Source: Lachnospiraceae bacterium (lineage in GTDB: Bacteria > Bacillota > Clostridia > Lachnospirales > Lachnospiraceae). Taken from it: a stretch of DNA of 64,000 bases. The stretch is taken from contig JAAVYA010000006.1 in assembly GCA_022790855.1 (NCBI GenBank), positions 1 to 64,000 of the forward strand, read 5' to 3'. Shown here in pieces: positions 32,177 through 40,716 of this stretch; positions within the stretch are counted from its first letter, which is position 1; every line of letters begins with the position of its first letter. The notes under the pieces were generated by a model. The model was not told the DNA's origin. It worked only from the letters and a program-made list of their open reading frames with translations, and searched no databases. The position numbers and the translations under genes are program-made.

Positions 32177-33133
32177 GTGAGTGATATGTATAATGTTTCA
32201 TCCTCACCCCATGTAAGATCCAAAGACACCACCGACAGAATTATGCTGTACGTGATTATTGCATTGCTGCCGGCTAGTTTGTTTGGAATTTACAACTTTG
32301 GATTTCATGCATTGCTGTTGATTGTGATTACAATTTTAAGCTGCGTGGTATCCGAGTGGGCGTTTGATAAGATTACAAAACGCAAAGATACGATTCGGGA
32401 TTTAAGCGCGGTGGTCACCGGCCTTCTTTTGGCCCTGAACCTGCCGCCTACCCTTCCCTGGTGGATGGCGATCGTAGGCGGAGTATTTGCCATTGTGATT
32501 GTAAAATGTTTGTTCGGCGGTCTGGGACAGAACTTTATGAACCCGGCTTTGGGAGGCAGATGCTTTCTTTTGATTTCCTTTACCGGGCCTATGACCAGCT
32601 TTGCCAACAGCAAATATTATATTAGCCAGGGCATGGATGCCATCAGCAGCGCGACCCCTCTGGCAGCTTTAAAAGCAGGAGAGAGCGTCAACACCATGGA
32701 TATGCTCATCGGACGGATTCCCGGAACCATCGGGGAGACTTCTGTGATTGCCGTATTGATCGGGGCGATCTTTTTGATTCTGATGGGTGTGATTGACCTG
32801 AAAATCCCGGCTACATATATCATTACCTTTATTATTTTTGTCCTGTTGTTCGGGGGGCATGGCTTTGACTGGAGCTATGTGGTAGCTCATCTGTGCGGCG
32901 GCGGACTGATGCTGGGAGCTTTCTTTATGGCTACCGATTATGTGACCTCCCCGATCACGCCTTTGGGGAAAATTATATTCGGAATTGTCTTAGGAATCCT
33001 CACCGGAATTTTCCGTATCTTCGGAGCCAGCGCGGAAGGCGTTTCCTATGCGATTATCTTCAGCAACCTTTTAGTGCCTTTGATTGAGCGGGTTACGATT
33101 CCGAAGCCCTTTGGAAAAGGAGGCGAGAGATAA
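32177..33133 (+). CDS. rnfD: Rnf complex subunit RnfD
   Basis: RnfD is a membrane subunit with covalently bound FMN that forms part of the ion-conducting core. The 318-residue product starts at a GTG (32177) behind AAGAGGTGG; the ATG three codons later is an alternative. About nine hydrophobic segments are present. The flavin-attachment Thr lies in ISSATPLAALKAG, and the C-terminal FMATDYVTSPITPLGKIIFG segment is typical of the NqrB/RnfD family. Its stop overlaps the rnfG start by one base (TAATG). Confidence 0.96.
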   Translation: MSDMYNVSSSPHVRSKDTTDRIMLYVIIALLPASLFGIYNFGFHALLLIVITILSCVVSEWAFDKITKRKDTIRDLSAVVTGLLLALNLPPTLPWWMAIVGGVFAIVIVKCLFGGLGQNFMNPALGGRCFLLISFTGPMTSFANSKYYISQGMDAISSATPLAALKAGESVNTMDMLIGRIPGTIGETSVIAVLIGAIFLILMGVIDLKIPATYIITFIIFVLLFGGHGFDWSYVVAHLCGGGLMLGAFFMATDYVTSPITPLGKIIFGIVLGILTGIFRIFGASAEGVSYAIIFSNLLVPLIERVTIPKPFGKGGER

Positions 33134-33750
33134 TGAACAAAATCGTAAAAGACGCGATTATTATAACTGTCATTACATTAGTTTCCGGCTGCCTGCTGGG
33201 CCTGGTGTATGAGATCACCAAAGAGCCCATCGCCACGGCGCAATACAATACCCAGCAGAAAGCATACCAGACGGTGTTTGAGGGAGCGGGGACCTTTGAA
33301 GATTACGAGGGCTTTGACGAGACAGCGGCGGCGGAAGTAGTCGCCCAGAGCGGATACACGGAAAATACCATTGAAGGCGTTGTTGCGGCCAAGGACGCTT
33401 CTGGAGCAACCTTGGGATATGTGATCACAGTTACATCCCATGCAGGTTACGGCGGAGATATTACGTTTTCCGTAGGAATCAGAAGCGACGGTACGGTAAA
33501 CGGATATTCCATCACATCCATCAGCGAGACTGCAGGACTTGGTATGAAAGCCAAGGAAGAGAAGTTTTATTCCCAATTTGCGGGAAAGAATGCAGAAGCT
33601 TTTGAAGTGGTAAAAGGCACTGCATCAAGCGACAATCAGATTGAAGCGATCAGCGGCGCAACGATTACCAGCCGTGCGGTGACAAACGGCGTAGACGCAG
33701 CGTTATCTTACTTCAGGACGATTTCAGAAGGAGGCGGCGCAAATGAATAA
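33133..33750 (+). CDS. rnfG: Rnf complex subunit RnfG
   Basis: RnfG is a periplasm-facing subunit anchored by one N-terminal helix (about residues 9-27) and carrying covalent FMN. The flavin site is the SGATITSRAV motif near residue 178. The FMN-binding domain contains GYGGDITFSVGI and ETAGLGMKAKEEKFYSQFAGK. The 205-residue length is normal. It overlaps rnfD by one base and rnfE by eight. Confidence 0.96.
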   Translation: MNKIVKDAIIITVITLVSGCLLGLVYEITKEPIATAQYNTQQKAYQTVFEGAGTFEDYEGFDETAAAEVVAQSGYTENTIEGVVAAKDASGATLGYVITVTSHAGYGGDITFSVGIRSDGTVNGYSITSISETAGLGMKAKEEKFYSQFAGKNAEAFEVVKGTASSDNQIEAISGATITSRAVTNGVDAALSYFRTISEGGGANE

Positions 33751-34477
33751 ATGTACAGAACGTATTTATAACGGTATCATTAAGGAGAATCCTACCTTTA
33801 TTTTGATGCTTGGTATGTGTCCTACCCTTGCGGTAACCACTTCTGCCATCAACGGCCTTGGTATGGGGCTTTCCACTACCGTAGTATTGGTTATGTCCAA
33901 TATGCTGATTTCATTGTTAAGAAATATTATTCCGGATAAGGTACGTGTACCTGCCTTTATCGTAGTAGTAGCGTCTTTCGTAACGATCGTACAGTTTTTG
34001 GTGCAGGGCTTCATTCCTTCCTTATATGATTCTCTGGGAATCTACATTCCTTTGATCGTAGTAAACTGTATTATCTTAGGAAGAGCGGAGAGCTATGCCT
34101 CCAAGAACCCTGTCGTGCCTTCCATCTTTGACGGAATCGGCATGGGCTTAGGATTTACCGTAGGTTTAACTTGCATCGGTATCGTACGTGAGATTTTAGG
34201 AGCCGGACAGATCTTCGGTGCCCAGGTACTTCCTCTGGCAGAAAACGGCGGTTTGGGATATACCCCCATTACCATTTTCGTACTGGCACCCGGAGCGTTC
34301 TTTGTACTGGCATGCCTGGTAGCAATCATGAATGTGGTTCGCGCCAAAGCAGAGAAAAAAGGAAAGCCGCTGCCTGCAGCACAGGGCTGTTTGGCAGGAG
34401 ACTGTGCTTCCTGCGGACAGAGCGGTATGTGTACCGGTAAGAGGAACACTGCATCAGAAAAGAAAGAGAATGCATAG
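33743..34477 (+). CDS. rnfE: Rnf complex subunit RnfE with a cysteine-rich tail
   Basis: RnfE is an integral membrane subunit (six helices) that, with RnfA, holds a 2Fe-2S cluster in the membrane centre. The 244-residue protein has the family segments NPTFILMLGMCPTLAVTT and GMGLGFTVGLTCIGIVREILGAG, with the expected intramembrane cysteines. It carries a hydrophilic tail of about 35 residues with four cysteines at roughly 216, 221, 224 and 230 (GCLAGDCASCGQSGMC). This tail could bind an additional metal or cluster. It overlaps rnfG by eight bases and precedes rnfA by 15. Confidence 0.95.
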   Translation: MNKCTERIYNGIIKENPTFILMLGMCPTLAVTTSAINGLGMGLSTTVVLVMSNMLISLLRNIIPDKVRVPAFIVVVASFVTIVQFLVQGFIPSLYDSLGIYIPLIVVNCIILGRAESYASKNPVVPSIFDGIGMGLGFTVGLTCIGIVREILGAGQIFGAQVLPLAENGGLGYTPITIFVLAPGAFFVLACLVAIMNVVRAKAEKKGKPLPAAQGCLAGDCASCGQSGMCTGKRNTASEKKENA

Positions 34478-34492
34478 GAGGGGGCAGATGAG

Positions 34493-35065
34493 ATGAAAGA
34501 ATTAATTATTATAGCCATTGGCTCTGCAATCGTCAATAATGTCGTATTGAGCCAGTTCCTTGGTTTGTGTCCGTTCCTGGGCGTTTCCAAGAAGGTAAAT
34601 ACGGCTGCCGGCATGGGCGGGGCTGTTATCTTTGTATTGACGCTGGCTTCCTTGGTGACCAGTATCATCTACAAATTTATATTATATCCCAAGTACGATT
34701 ATCTTCAAACCATCGTGTTTATTCTCGTGATTGCAGCGCTGGTTCAGTTTGTGGAGATGTTTTTGAAAAAGGCAATGCCGCCTCTTTATAACGCCCTGGG
34801 TGTATATCTTCCTCTGATTACCACCAACTGTGCGGTTCTTGGCGTGGCATTGAAGAATGTTCAGAATGATTACAGTATTTTAAGCGGCGTGGTCAATGGA
34901 TTTGCTACGGCTGTGGGATTTACCATTGCCATTGTAATTATGGCCGGAATCCGTGAGAAAATTGAGTACAACAATATACCAAATGCCTTTAAGGGGTCTG
35001 CCATTGTCCTTGTGACTGCAGGCTTGATGGCGATTGCATTCTTCGGATTTTCCGGAGTCATTTAG
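34493..35065 (+). CDS. rnfA: Rnf complex subunit RnfA
   Basis: RnfA is the inverted-topology partner of RnfE. The 190-residue, six-helix protein opens IIAIGSAIVNNVVLSQFLGLCPFLGVSKK and contains PLITTNCAVLGVALKN, the two segments that hold the intramembrane cluster cysteines. The length is standard. It stands between rnfE and rnfB with 15- and 12-base gaps, and the start follows GGAGGGGGCAGATG. Confidence 0.97.
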   Translation: MKELIIIAIGSAIVNNVVLSQFLGLCPFLGVSKKVNTAAGMGGAVIFVLTLASLVTSIIYKFILYPKYDYLQTIVFILVIAALVQFVEMFLKKAMPPLYNALGVYLPLITTNCAVLGVALKNVQNDYSILSGVVNGFATAVGFTIAIVIMAGIREKIEYNNIPNAFKGSAIVLVTAGLMAIAFFGFSGVI

Positions 35066-35077
35066 GAGGGCGGACAT

Positions 35078-35875
35078 ATGAGTATAACAGGAATTATACT
35101 GGCCGCTGTCATTGTTGGTGGCACAGGAATCATCATCGGCTTTTTCCTTGGAATTGCCGGTGAGAAATTAAAAGTAGAAGTGGACCCAAGAGAAGAGGCC
35201 ATTACAGGCGTCCTTCCGGGTAATAACTGCGGCGGCTGCGGCTATGCAGGATGCTCCGGATTGGCGGCTGCGATCGTTAAGGGCGAAGCGGAAGTGGGCG
35301 GCTGTCCGGTGGGCGGCGCTCCCGTTGCAGCAAAAGTAGGAGAAATCATGGGCATAGAGGCGGGAGCTTCTGTGAAAAAGGTGGCTTTTGTAAAATGTGC
35401 CGGCACTTGCGAAAAGGCAAAGAAGGATTATGAGTATTACGGAGAAGAGGACTGCGCCATGGTGGGATTTGTGCCTGGCGGCGGACCCAAGTCCTGTAAT
35501 TACGGATGCCTGGGCTTTGGAAATTGTGTAAAGGCATGTCCCTTTGACGCGATTCATGTGGTAGACGGGATTGCAGTGGTAGATCCAGAGGCCTGCAAGG
35601 CTTGCGGAAAATGTATTGCAGCCTGCCCGAAACATTTGATCGAGCTGGTGCCTTACGAAGCAAAGCATAAAGTACAGTGTATGTCCAAGGATAAGGGCAA
35701 GGATGTGATGGCAGCTTGTTCCGTGGGATGTATCGGCTGCAAGCTGTGCGAGAAAAATTGTCCTTCCGGGGCTGTTACGGTGGTGGACAATATCGCTCAC
35801 ATTGATCAGGAGAAATGTACTGGATGCGGGGTTTGTGCGCAGAAATGTCCGAAGAAGATTATTACAATTGCATAG
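35078..35875 (+). CDS. rnfB: Rnf complex subunit RnfB
   Basis: RnfB is the ferredoxin-type entry point for electrons from reduced ferredoxin. The 265-residue protein has an N-terminal membrane helix (about 4-26) and an NNCGGCGYAGCSGLA...GGCPVGG cluster domain. Four further ferredoxin-like cysteine runs follow: CLGFGNCVKACP, CKACGKCIAACP, CIGCKLCEKNCP and CTGCGVCAQKCP. Last gene of the operon. Only a weak short hairpin (near 35905-35920) follows as a possible terminator. Confidence 0.96.
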   Translation: MSITGIILAAVIVGGTGIIIGFFLGIAGEKLKVEVDPREEAITGVLPGNNCGGCGYAGCSGLAAAIVKGEAEVGGCPVGGAPVAAKVGEIMGIEAGASVKKVAFVKCAGTCEKAKKDYEYYGEEDCAMVGFVPGGGPKSCNYGCLGFGNCVKACPFDAIHVVDGIAVVDPEACKACGKCIAACPKHLIELVPYEAKHKVQCMSKDKGKDVMAACSVGCIGCKLCEKNCPSGAVTVVDNIAHIDQEKCTGCGVCAQKCPKKIITIA

Positions 35876-35942
35876 AAGAGAACTGGAGGCTGGCCAAGGA
35901 AGGCTGGCCTTCTGTTTTATACAATAGGAGTAGTGATGATTT

Positions 35943-35959
35943 TGTCAAGTTACTTGACA
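35943..35959. promoter_or_regulatory. Perfect 17-bp palindrome upstream of pgi
   Basis: TGTCAAGT, a central T, then ACTTGACA. It lies 30 bases upstream of the pgi -35 box in the rnfB-pgi spacer. The symmetry and position suggest a dimeric regulator site, identity unknown. Confidence 0.5.
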
Positions 35960-35989
35960 GTAATCGAAAAAAGTTCCTGATCCATACGC

Positions 35990-36018
35990 TTGAATTCGTG
36001 AAAGTTTAATAGTATAAT
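35990..36018 (+). promoter_or_regulatory. Sigma-A promoter of pgi
   Basis: TTGAAT (35990-35995), 17-base spacer, TATAAT (36013-36018). The pgi start codon lies about 60 bases downstream. Confidence 0.8.
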
Positions 36019-36079
36019 CGAATAAGAACGATTGATTTACGATAGAATAAATACTTTTTCAAGGAGGTAGAAATCAATT

Positions 36080-37660
36080 ATGATTACCTGGAACAATCTG
36101 GATACGATCGCAGCATATAAAGAGCTGCAAAAGACGACGCCTATAAATCTTGCAGAAGCAATGACCGGGGAGAATGGCGCAGACCGTGTAAAGAAATACA
36201 ACGTTCCCATGGCGGCCGGGCTTACCTATAATTATGCCGCTAAGCAGGTGGATGATGAAACGCTGAAAGCTTTGGCAAAGTTGGCAGAAGAGATGCAGCT
36301 TACGGAAAAATTTGAAGCTCTTTACAACGGTGAAGTAATCAATACGGGAGAGAAGCGCATGGTGCTTCACCATATGACCCGGGGACAACTGGGAGAGGCA
36401 GTGGTAGCCGACGGCGTAGATAAGCGCAGCTTTTATATGGAGCAGCAGAAAAAGATTGCGGAACTGGCCAATCAGGTACATCATGGGCAAATTACCAACG
36501 CGGCGGGGGAGAAATTTACCACGGTGGTGCAGATTGGCATCGGCGGCAGCGACCTTGGCCCCAGAGCTATGTATCTGGCGCTGGAAAACTGGGCGAAGGT
36601 CAATCATACATTCAAGATGGAAGCCAGATTTATCAGCAATGTGGATCCGGACGACGCGGCGGCTGTATTAAATACCATTGATGTGGAGCATTCTATTTTT
36701 GTTCTGGTGTCGAAATCCGGTACGACCCTTGAGACATTAACCAATGAATCCTTCGTAAAAGACGCCTTGAAGAATGCCGGCCTGGATCCCTCGAAGCATA
36801 TGATCGCCGTTACCAGCGAGACTTCGCCTTTAGCAAAGAGCGACGACTATCTGGCGGCGTTCTTTATGGACGATTATATCGGCGGCCGTTTTTCTTCTAC
36901 TTCCGGCGTGGGAGGCGCCGTATTATCCCTGGCATTTGGCCCAGAGGTGTTCGCGCAGTTTTTGGAAGGAGCTGCCGAAGAAGATAAGCTTGCCAAGAAC
37001 AAGGATATATTTGCAAATCCGGCCATGTTGGACGCATTGATCGGAATATATGAGCGCAATGTCCTGGGGTATCAGAGTACGGTAGTTTTGCCTTATTCTC
37101 AGGCCTTAAGCCGTTTCCCGGCGCATTTGCAGCAGCTTGATATGGAATCTAACGGCAAATCCGTAAACCGCTTTGGGGAGCCGATAAATTATCTGACAGG
37201 CCCGGCTATTTTCGGTGAGCCTGGCACCAACGGACAGCATTCGTTCTATCAGTTACTGCACCAAGGAACGAATATTATCCCGCTGCAGTTTGTAGGCTTT
37301 AAAAACAGCCAGATGGGCAGGGACGTTGTGATTCAGGACAGCACAAGCCAGCAGAAGCTTTCCGCGAACGTTGTGGCGCAGATCGTCGCGTTTGCATGCG
37401 GCAAAGAGGATAAGGACCGTAATAAGAATTTTGAAGGGGGACGTCCCTCCAGTATTATCATCGGCGATCAGCTGACGCCTCAGGCGCTGGGAGCTCTTTT
37501 GTCTCACTTTGAGAATAAAGTGATGTATCAGGGCTTTGTGTGGAACATTAACAGCTTTGACCAGGAAGGCGTACAGTTGGGTAAGGTTTTGGCTAAGAAA
37601 GTACTTGCCCATGACACGGACGGAGCGTTGAAGGCATATAGCGATTTGCTGAATATTTAA
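36080..37660 (+). CDS. pgi: Glucose-6-phosphate isomerase
   Basis: Pgi interconverts glucose-6-phosphate and fructose-6-phosphate in glycolysis. The 526-residue protein shows the phosphate-binding signatures VQIGIGGSDLGPRAMY and VLVSKSGTTLETLTN, the YIGGRFSSTSGVGG segment with catalytic Arg, and the C-terminal HQGTNIIPLQFVG region. AAGGAGG fixes the start. It has its own promoter with an upstream palindrome and a terminator downstream, so it is a single-gene unit unrelated to the rnf transcript. Confidence 0.96.
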   Translation: MITWNNLDTIAAYKELQKTTPINLAEAMTGENGADRVKKYNVPMAAGLTYNYAAKQVDDETLKALAKLAEEMQLTEKFEALYNGEVINTGEKRMVLHHMTRGQLGEAVVADGVDKRSFYMEQQKKIAELANQVHHGQITNAAGEKFTTVVQIGIGGSDLGPRAMYLALENWAKVNHTFKMEARFISNVDPDDAAAVLNTIDVEHSIFVLVSKSGTTLETLTNESFVKDALKNAGLDPSKHMIAVTSETSPLAKSDDYLAAFFMDDYIGGRFSSTSGVGGAVLSLAFGPEVFAQFLEGAAEEDKLAKNKDIFANPAMLDALIGIYERNVLGYQSTVVLPYSQALSRFPAHLQQLDMESNGKSVNRFGEPINYLTGPAIFGEPGTNGQHSFYQLLHQGTNIIPLQFVGFKNSQMGRDVVIQDSTSQQKLSANVVAQIVAFACGKEDKDRNKNFEGGRPSSIIIGDQLTPQALGALLSHFENKVMYQGFVWNINSFDQEGVQLGKVLAKKVLAHDTDGALKAYSDLLNI

Positions 37661-37675
37661 ATATTTATGTAGAAT

Positions 37676-37718
37676 ATTACTCCCAGGCAGGAAATCTGTT
37701 TGGGAGTAATGATTTTAT
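37676..37718 (+). terminator. Terminator after pgi
   Basis: ATTACTCCCA pairs with TGGGAGTAAT, with a further inner CAG/CTG pairing, followed by a T-containing run (GATTTTATT). Confidence 0.7.
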
Positions 37719-37858
37719 TCTATAATCTCACCAGATACCCTTAGTGTCCTCTTGTACACTGAGGGTAAACTGCCGATATATGTAATAAAACAGAGATAGA
37801 ATTTTATAGGGAAACCATGGTGTAAGATCAAAAATTGCGGCGAAAGTGGGAGGATGTT

Positions 37859-38614
37859 ATGAAAATAGACGAAAGATTTCAGCAGTGTAATTTGATTCAG
37901 ACAAATCAAGATAAAAATATTGGAACAAGGAAACAAATAAAAGAATGTACAGATTTATTTCCGGATGTACCTGTCAAGGTTGATCTCTCAGCGGAGGGAA
38001 TCGCCCAATACAGGAAGACAATTCAAGCAAATATGCCGGATCAAGAAGAAGAAAAAAAGCTTCGGATTGTTTTGAACGATAGTTTTACTTCTATAAATTA
38101 TAATATGGAGATTTCTGCCCGTGTCAATGAAATAAATCGTAAAAAGGGAAATGCTACGGTAAAGGATAGAGCGCAAAGTATCATGGAGGCATACGCTTCC
38201 TTATATGCAGAAATCGTAGAAGGCCATGAGAACGGAACCAGAAACATGTTTACGGAATCTTATGAAAACAGGCCTTTAACGAAGGAAGAAGAGTTGGAGA
38301 AATTGAACCAGGCATTTGAGGATTATACTGATTTTTTTGAAAGGTGCGTTCAATTGGAGCAGGAACATGCGATGGGGTTAGAAAAAGAAATCGTAAGCGT
38401 CTATAAAAAATATGGCGCAAAGAAATTGGAAAGCGCCGCCCAGGCATATCAACAGGCGATAGCGGCCAAAACAGAGAACCCGGAACAGATGCCTCCCAAT
38501 ATTGGGGAACTTATCTTAAATGCAGGCAAGCTATTTTTAACAAACGTATCCTCGCTCAACAGTATCAATCATAAATCTGTCATGGGTGTTGTTTCTGCTA
38601 TAAAAATATGGTAA
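37859..38614 (+). CDS. Hypothetical cytoplasmic protein, helical
   Basis: Not recognised. I start it at 37859 behind GGGAGGATG, giving 251 residues. There is no signal peptide or membrane helix. The N-terminal 60 residues contain VKVDLSAEGIAQYRK. The rest is charged and helix-rich, probably with coiled coil in about residues 140-215 (LTKEEELEKLNQAFEDY, LEQEHAMGLEKEIVSVYKK). The C-terminus ends in a mildly hydrophobic stretch. It sits alone between pgi and a block of degraded genes, so context gives no clue. Confidence 0.6.
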   Translation: MKIDERFQQCNLIQTNQDKNIGTRKQIKECTDLFPDVPVKVDLSAEGIAQYRKTIQANMPDQEEEKKLRIVLNDSFTSINYNMEISARVNEINRKKGNATVKDRAQSIMEAYASLYAEIVEGHENGTRNMFTESYENRPLTKEEELEKLNQAFEDYTDFFERCVQLEQEHAMGLEKEIVSVYKKYGAKKLESAAQAYQQAIAAKTENPEQMPPNIGELILNAGKLFLTNVSSLNSINHKSVMGVVSAIKIW

Positions 38615-38622
38615 ATTCACAT

Positions 38623-38985
38623 ATGGTAATATTACGCAACGGCCCATCCAGCAGCGGAAAGTCCACGTTGACAAAGCTGCTCCAAAGGGAGCTGGAAGCC
38701 AGAACAGGCGAAGCATATGGAGTTATCTCCATTGACGAGTTTCTTCCTATGTCTGTGGATACGAAGATATAGGAAGACGATGTATTTGAAATATCGGGGC
38801 TGCTTTGCACTACGGCGGCTGAAATGGCGCGAGAAAAAAATGTCATCATTGATCACGTCATCACCAGCCAGCGCATTTTTGATCAATTAAAGAATGCGCT
38901 GGCGTTTTGTGAATAGTATACGGTTCATGTGACATGCCCTCTGGATGAATTGCTGCGGAGGTTCTGGAGCAAAGGAACCAAAATC
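38623..38985 (+). pseudogene. Broken P-loop phosphotransferase (chloramphenicol phosphotransferase-like)
   Basis: The start MVILRNGPSSSGKSTLTKLLQ has a Walker A and resembles chloramphenicol 3-O-phosphotransferase-like kinases, with the following ISIDEFLPM. The frame is interrupted by two in-frame TAG codons at 38770-38772 and 38914-38916. Coding sense continues between them (EDDVFEISGLLCTTAAEMAREKNVIIDHVI) and after them (YTVHVTCPLDELLRR). After that the similarity stops and runs into the GNAT gene. It is therefore truncated as well as interrupted. Confidence 0.75.
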
Positions 38986-39018
38986 TTCAGTAAAATATTA
39001 AGGAAAGAAGTGAGTGGA

Positions 39019-40215
39019 ATGAAGGAGGAGCTGCGTATTGTCCCCCTTTTAAAAGAGGAGTGGGAGGGGACGATCATCCCTATCGGATATACCACGGAAG
39101 AATATTTTGATTTACAAATGGAAAAAACGGACGCAGGATATGAGGCAAGATTTTACAAGAAAAAATTTGCCCAGCCTGTGTCTCATGGTCCGGAGGAATA
39201 TGATTTTCCGGATAAATTATATCAACCGCATTGGGAAAAAGCATTCGCCTGGGGGATCGTGGCAGGCCAGGGAGAGGAAAGAGAGTTGCTGGCCTGTATT
39301 GAAACCTGCCCGGAGGAATGGAGCAATCGGCTTATAGTTACGGAGCTATGGGTACATGAATCTCTTAGGAGACAAGGCGTCGGGCATCGGCTGATGGCAA
39401 TAGCCAAAGAACAGGCGGTACTGGAGCACCGAAGGGCAATCATTTTGGAGACTCAGTCCTGCAATACCAGGGCGATTCAGTTTTACGAAAAAGAAGGATT
39501 TAAACTGATCGGGTTTGATAGCTGCTGCTACTCCAATCATGACCAGGAACGGAAAGAGATCCGCATGAATATGGGATATTTTTTCCGGAAGAATTGTACA
39601 AAAGCCAAGGAAGCGCTTGTCATCCGAAAGGAGGAGGAAGGGGACTACCATCAAACAGAGCAGATGGTATTGTCTGCGTTCTGGAATAAGTACCGTTCGG
39701 GATGCAGCGAACATCTTTTGGTGCACAAATTAAGGAACAGCGACGCATATCTACCCAAGCTCTCCAGGATTGCAGTGGTTGGAACTGAAATTGTAGGTGC
39801 AATCTTCTATGCAAAAGCCTGGCTGGAACAGGAACATCGAACAAAAGAAATCCTGGTATTCGGTCCCCTTTGCGTTTCTCCCAAGTGGCAGGGATGCGGC
39901 ATCGGAGGACGGTTGCTCACCGAAACCCTAGCTTTTGCCAGAGAGGCGGGCTATGAAGGAGTCATAATTTTTGGAGAGCCAGACTATTATCCACGGCATG
40001 GATTTCTAACTTGCGACCATTTTGGAATTACAACCTCGGATGGAAAGAATTTTGCTGCATTTATGGGGCTGGAGTTTGTGGAAGGAGGGCTAAAGGGTTT
40101 TGGCGGCAAATATTGTCTTCCGGATGTGTTTGAGGATTTAGAGGATTCAGAGACAGAAGCTTTTACAAAGAGTTTTCATACATTGGAAAAGCAAAAATTT
40201 CCAGGACAGTGGTAA
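39019..40215 (+). CDS. Tandem GNAT-family N-acetyltransferase
   Basis: The open frame reaches upstream into the broken kinase gene; I take the internal ATG at 39019, giving 398 residues. Two acetyl-CoA-binding GNAT domains are fused. The first (about 1-185) has VTELWVHESLRRQGVGHRLMAIA. The second (about 200-390) has FGPLCVSPKWQGCGIGGRLLTETLAFA and then GVIIFGEPDYYPRHGF, which is typical of the YhbS-like group. The acetyl acceptor is not predictable. The ribosome site is weak (GAAGTGAGTGG), and GTG or upstream starts remain possible. Confidence 0.75.
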   Translation: MKEELRIVPLLKEEWEGTIIPIGYTTEEYFDLQMEKTDAGYEARFYKKKFAQPVSHGPEEYDFPDKLYQPHWEKAFAWGIVAGQGEERELLACIETCPEEWSNRLIVTELWVHESLRRQGVGHRLMAIAKEQAVLEHRRAIILETQSCNTRAIQFYEKEGFKLIGFDSCCYSNHDQERKEIRMNMGYFFRKNCTKAKEALVIRKEEEGDYHQTEQMVLSAFWNKYRSGCSEHLLVHKLRNSDAYLPKLSRIAVVGTEIVGAIFYAKAWLEQEHRTKEILVFGPLCVSPKWQGCGIGGRLLTETLAFAREAGYEGVIIFGEPDYYPRHGFLTCDHFGITTSDGKNFAAFMGLEFVEGGLKGFGGKYCLPDVFEDLEDSETEAFTKSFHTLEKQKFPGQW

Positions 40216-40257
40216 GGTGCTGCTATATTATAATGGAAAAATGGAAAGGGAGGCAGT

Positions 40258-40662
40258 ATGACCAGAATCTATTTTGTACGCCATGCGCAGCCAAAACGTA
40301 GGTGGGAGGATGAAAGGCTTCGGGAGCGGGATAAGGGCGCGGGCGGCAACACACATGACCTGTTTGAAAAACGCTGGAAGGATCTTGATTACCATGAAAG
40401 GCATGGGGAATCCATCCATATGGTGCAGAAGAGAAATATAGAAGCGTTGATGGAATTATTATCACAGTATGAGGGTAAAACCATTGTGATTGGAACTCAT
40501 GGGACTGCATTAAGCGCCATATTCCATTATTTTGACTCCAATTTTGGCTCCAGTGATTTTTTACGTATCATAGATTGGATGTCTTATATCGCTGCATTTG
40601 ATTTTGAAGGGGAGAAGCTGGTTTCCAAAGAAGAATGCTGCCATATAGAAAAAGAATTTTAA
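40258..40662 (+). pseudogene. Histidine phosphatase with internal deletion
   Basis: The 134-residue frame is open and has GGGAGG before its start. It begins IYFVRHAQP (catalytic RH) and ends with VIGTHGTALS (second catalytic His), as in phosphoglycerate-mutase-like phosphatases. Between them the usual stretch of roughly 50-60 residues (PLTxxG..., SSPxxRAxxT with a catalytic Arg) is missing: WEDER is followed at once by LRERDKGAGG, which normally comes later. An in-frame deletion near 40310 is the simplest reading. The product probably lacks activity. Confidence 0.65.
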
Positions 40663-40716
40663 GTAACCTCTTAGCTTGTTTCCATAATAATGAAAAGGAG
40701 ATAGAAAGATTCTACT

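Noticed and set aside
35815..36009. 64-codon plus-strand frame after rnfB
   Set aside because: Its first third is rnfB in another frame and the rest covers a hairpin, an operator-like palindrome and a promoter; no ribosome site.
37432..37450. GGGGGACGTCCC-like motif inside pgi, similar to the 16.9 kb repeat ends
   Set aside because: It is within conserved pgi coding sequence and has no long mirrored partner.
38770..38916. Amber codons as pyrrolysine or reassigned sense codons
   Set aside because: The gene is also truncated and surrounded by other broken genes, so ordinary decay explains both TAGs.
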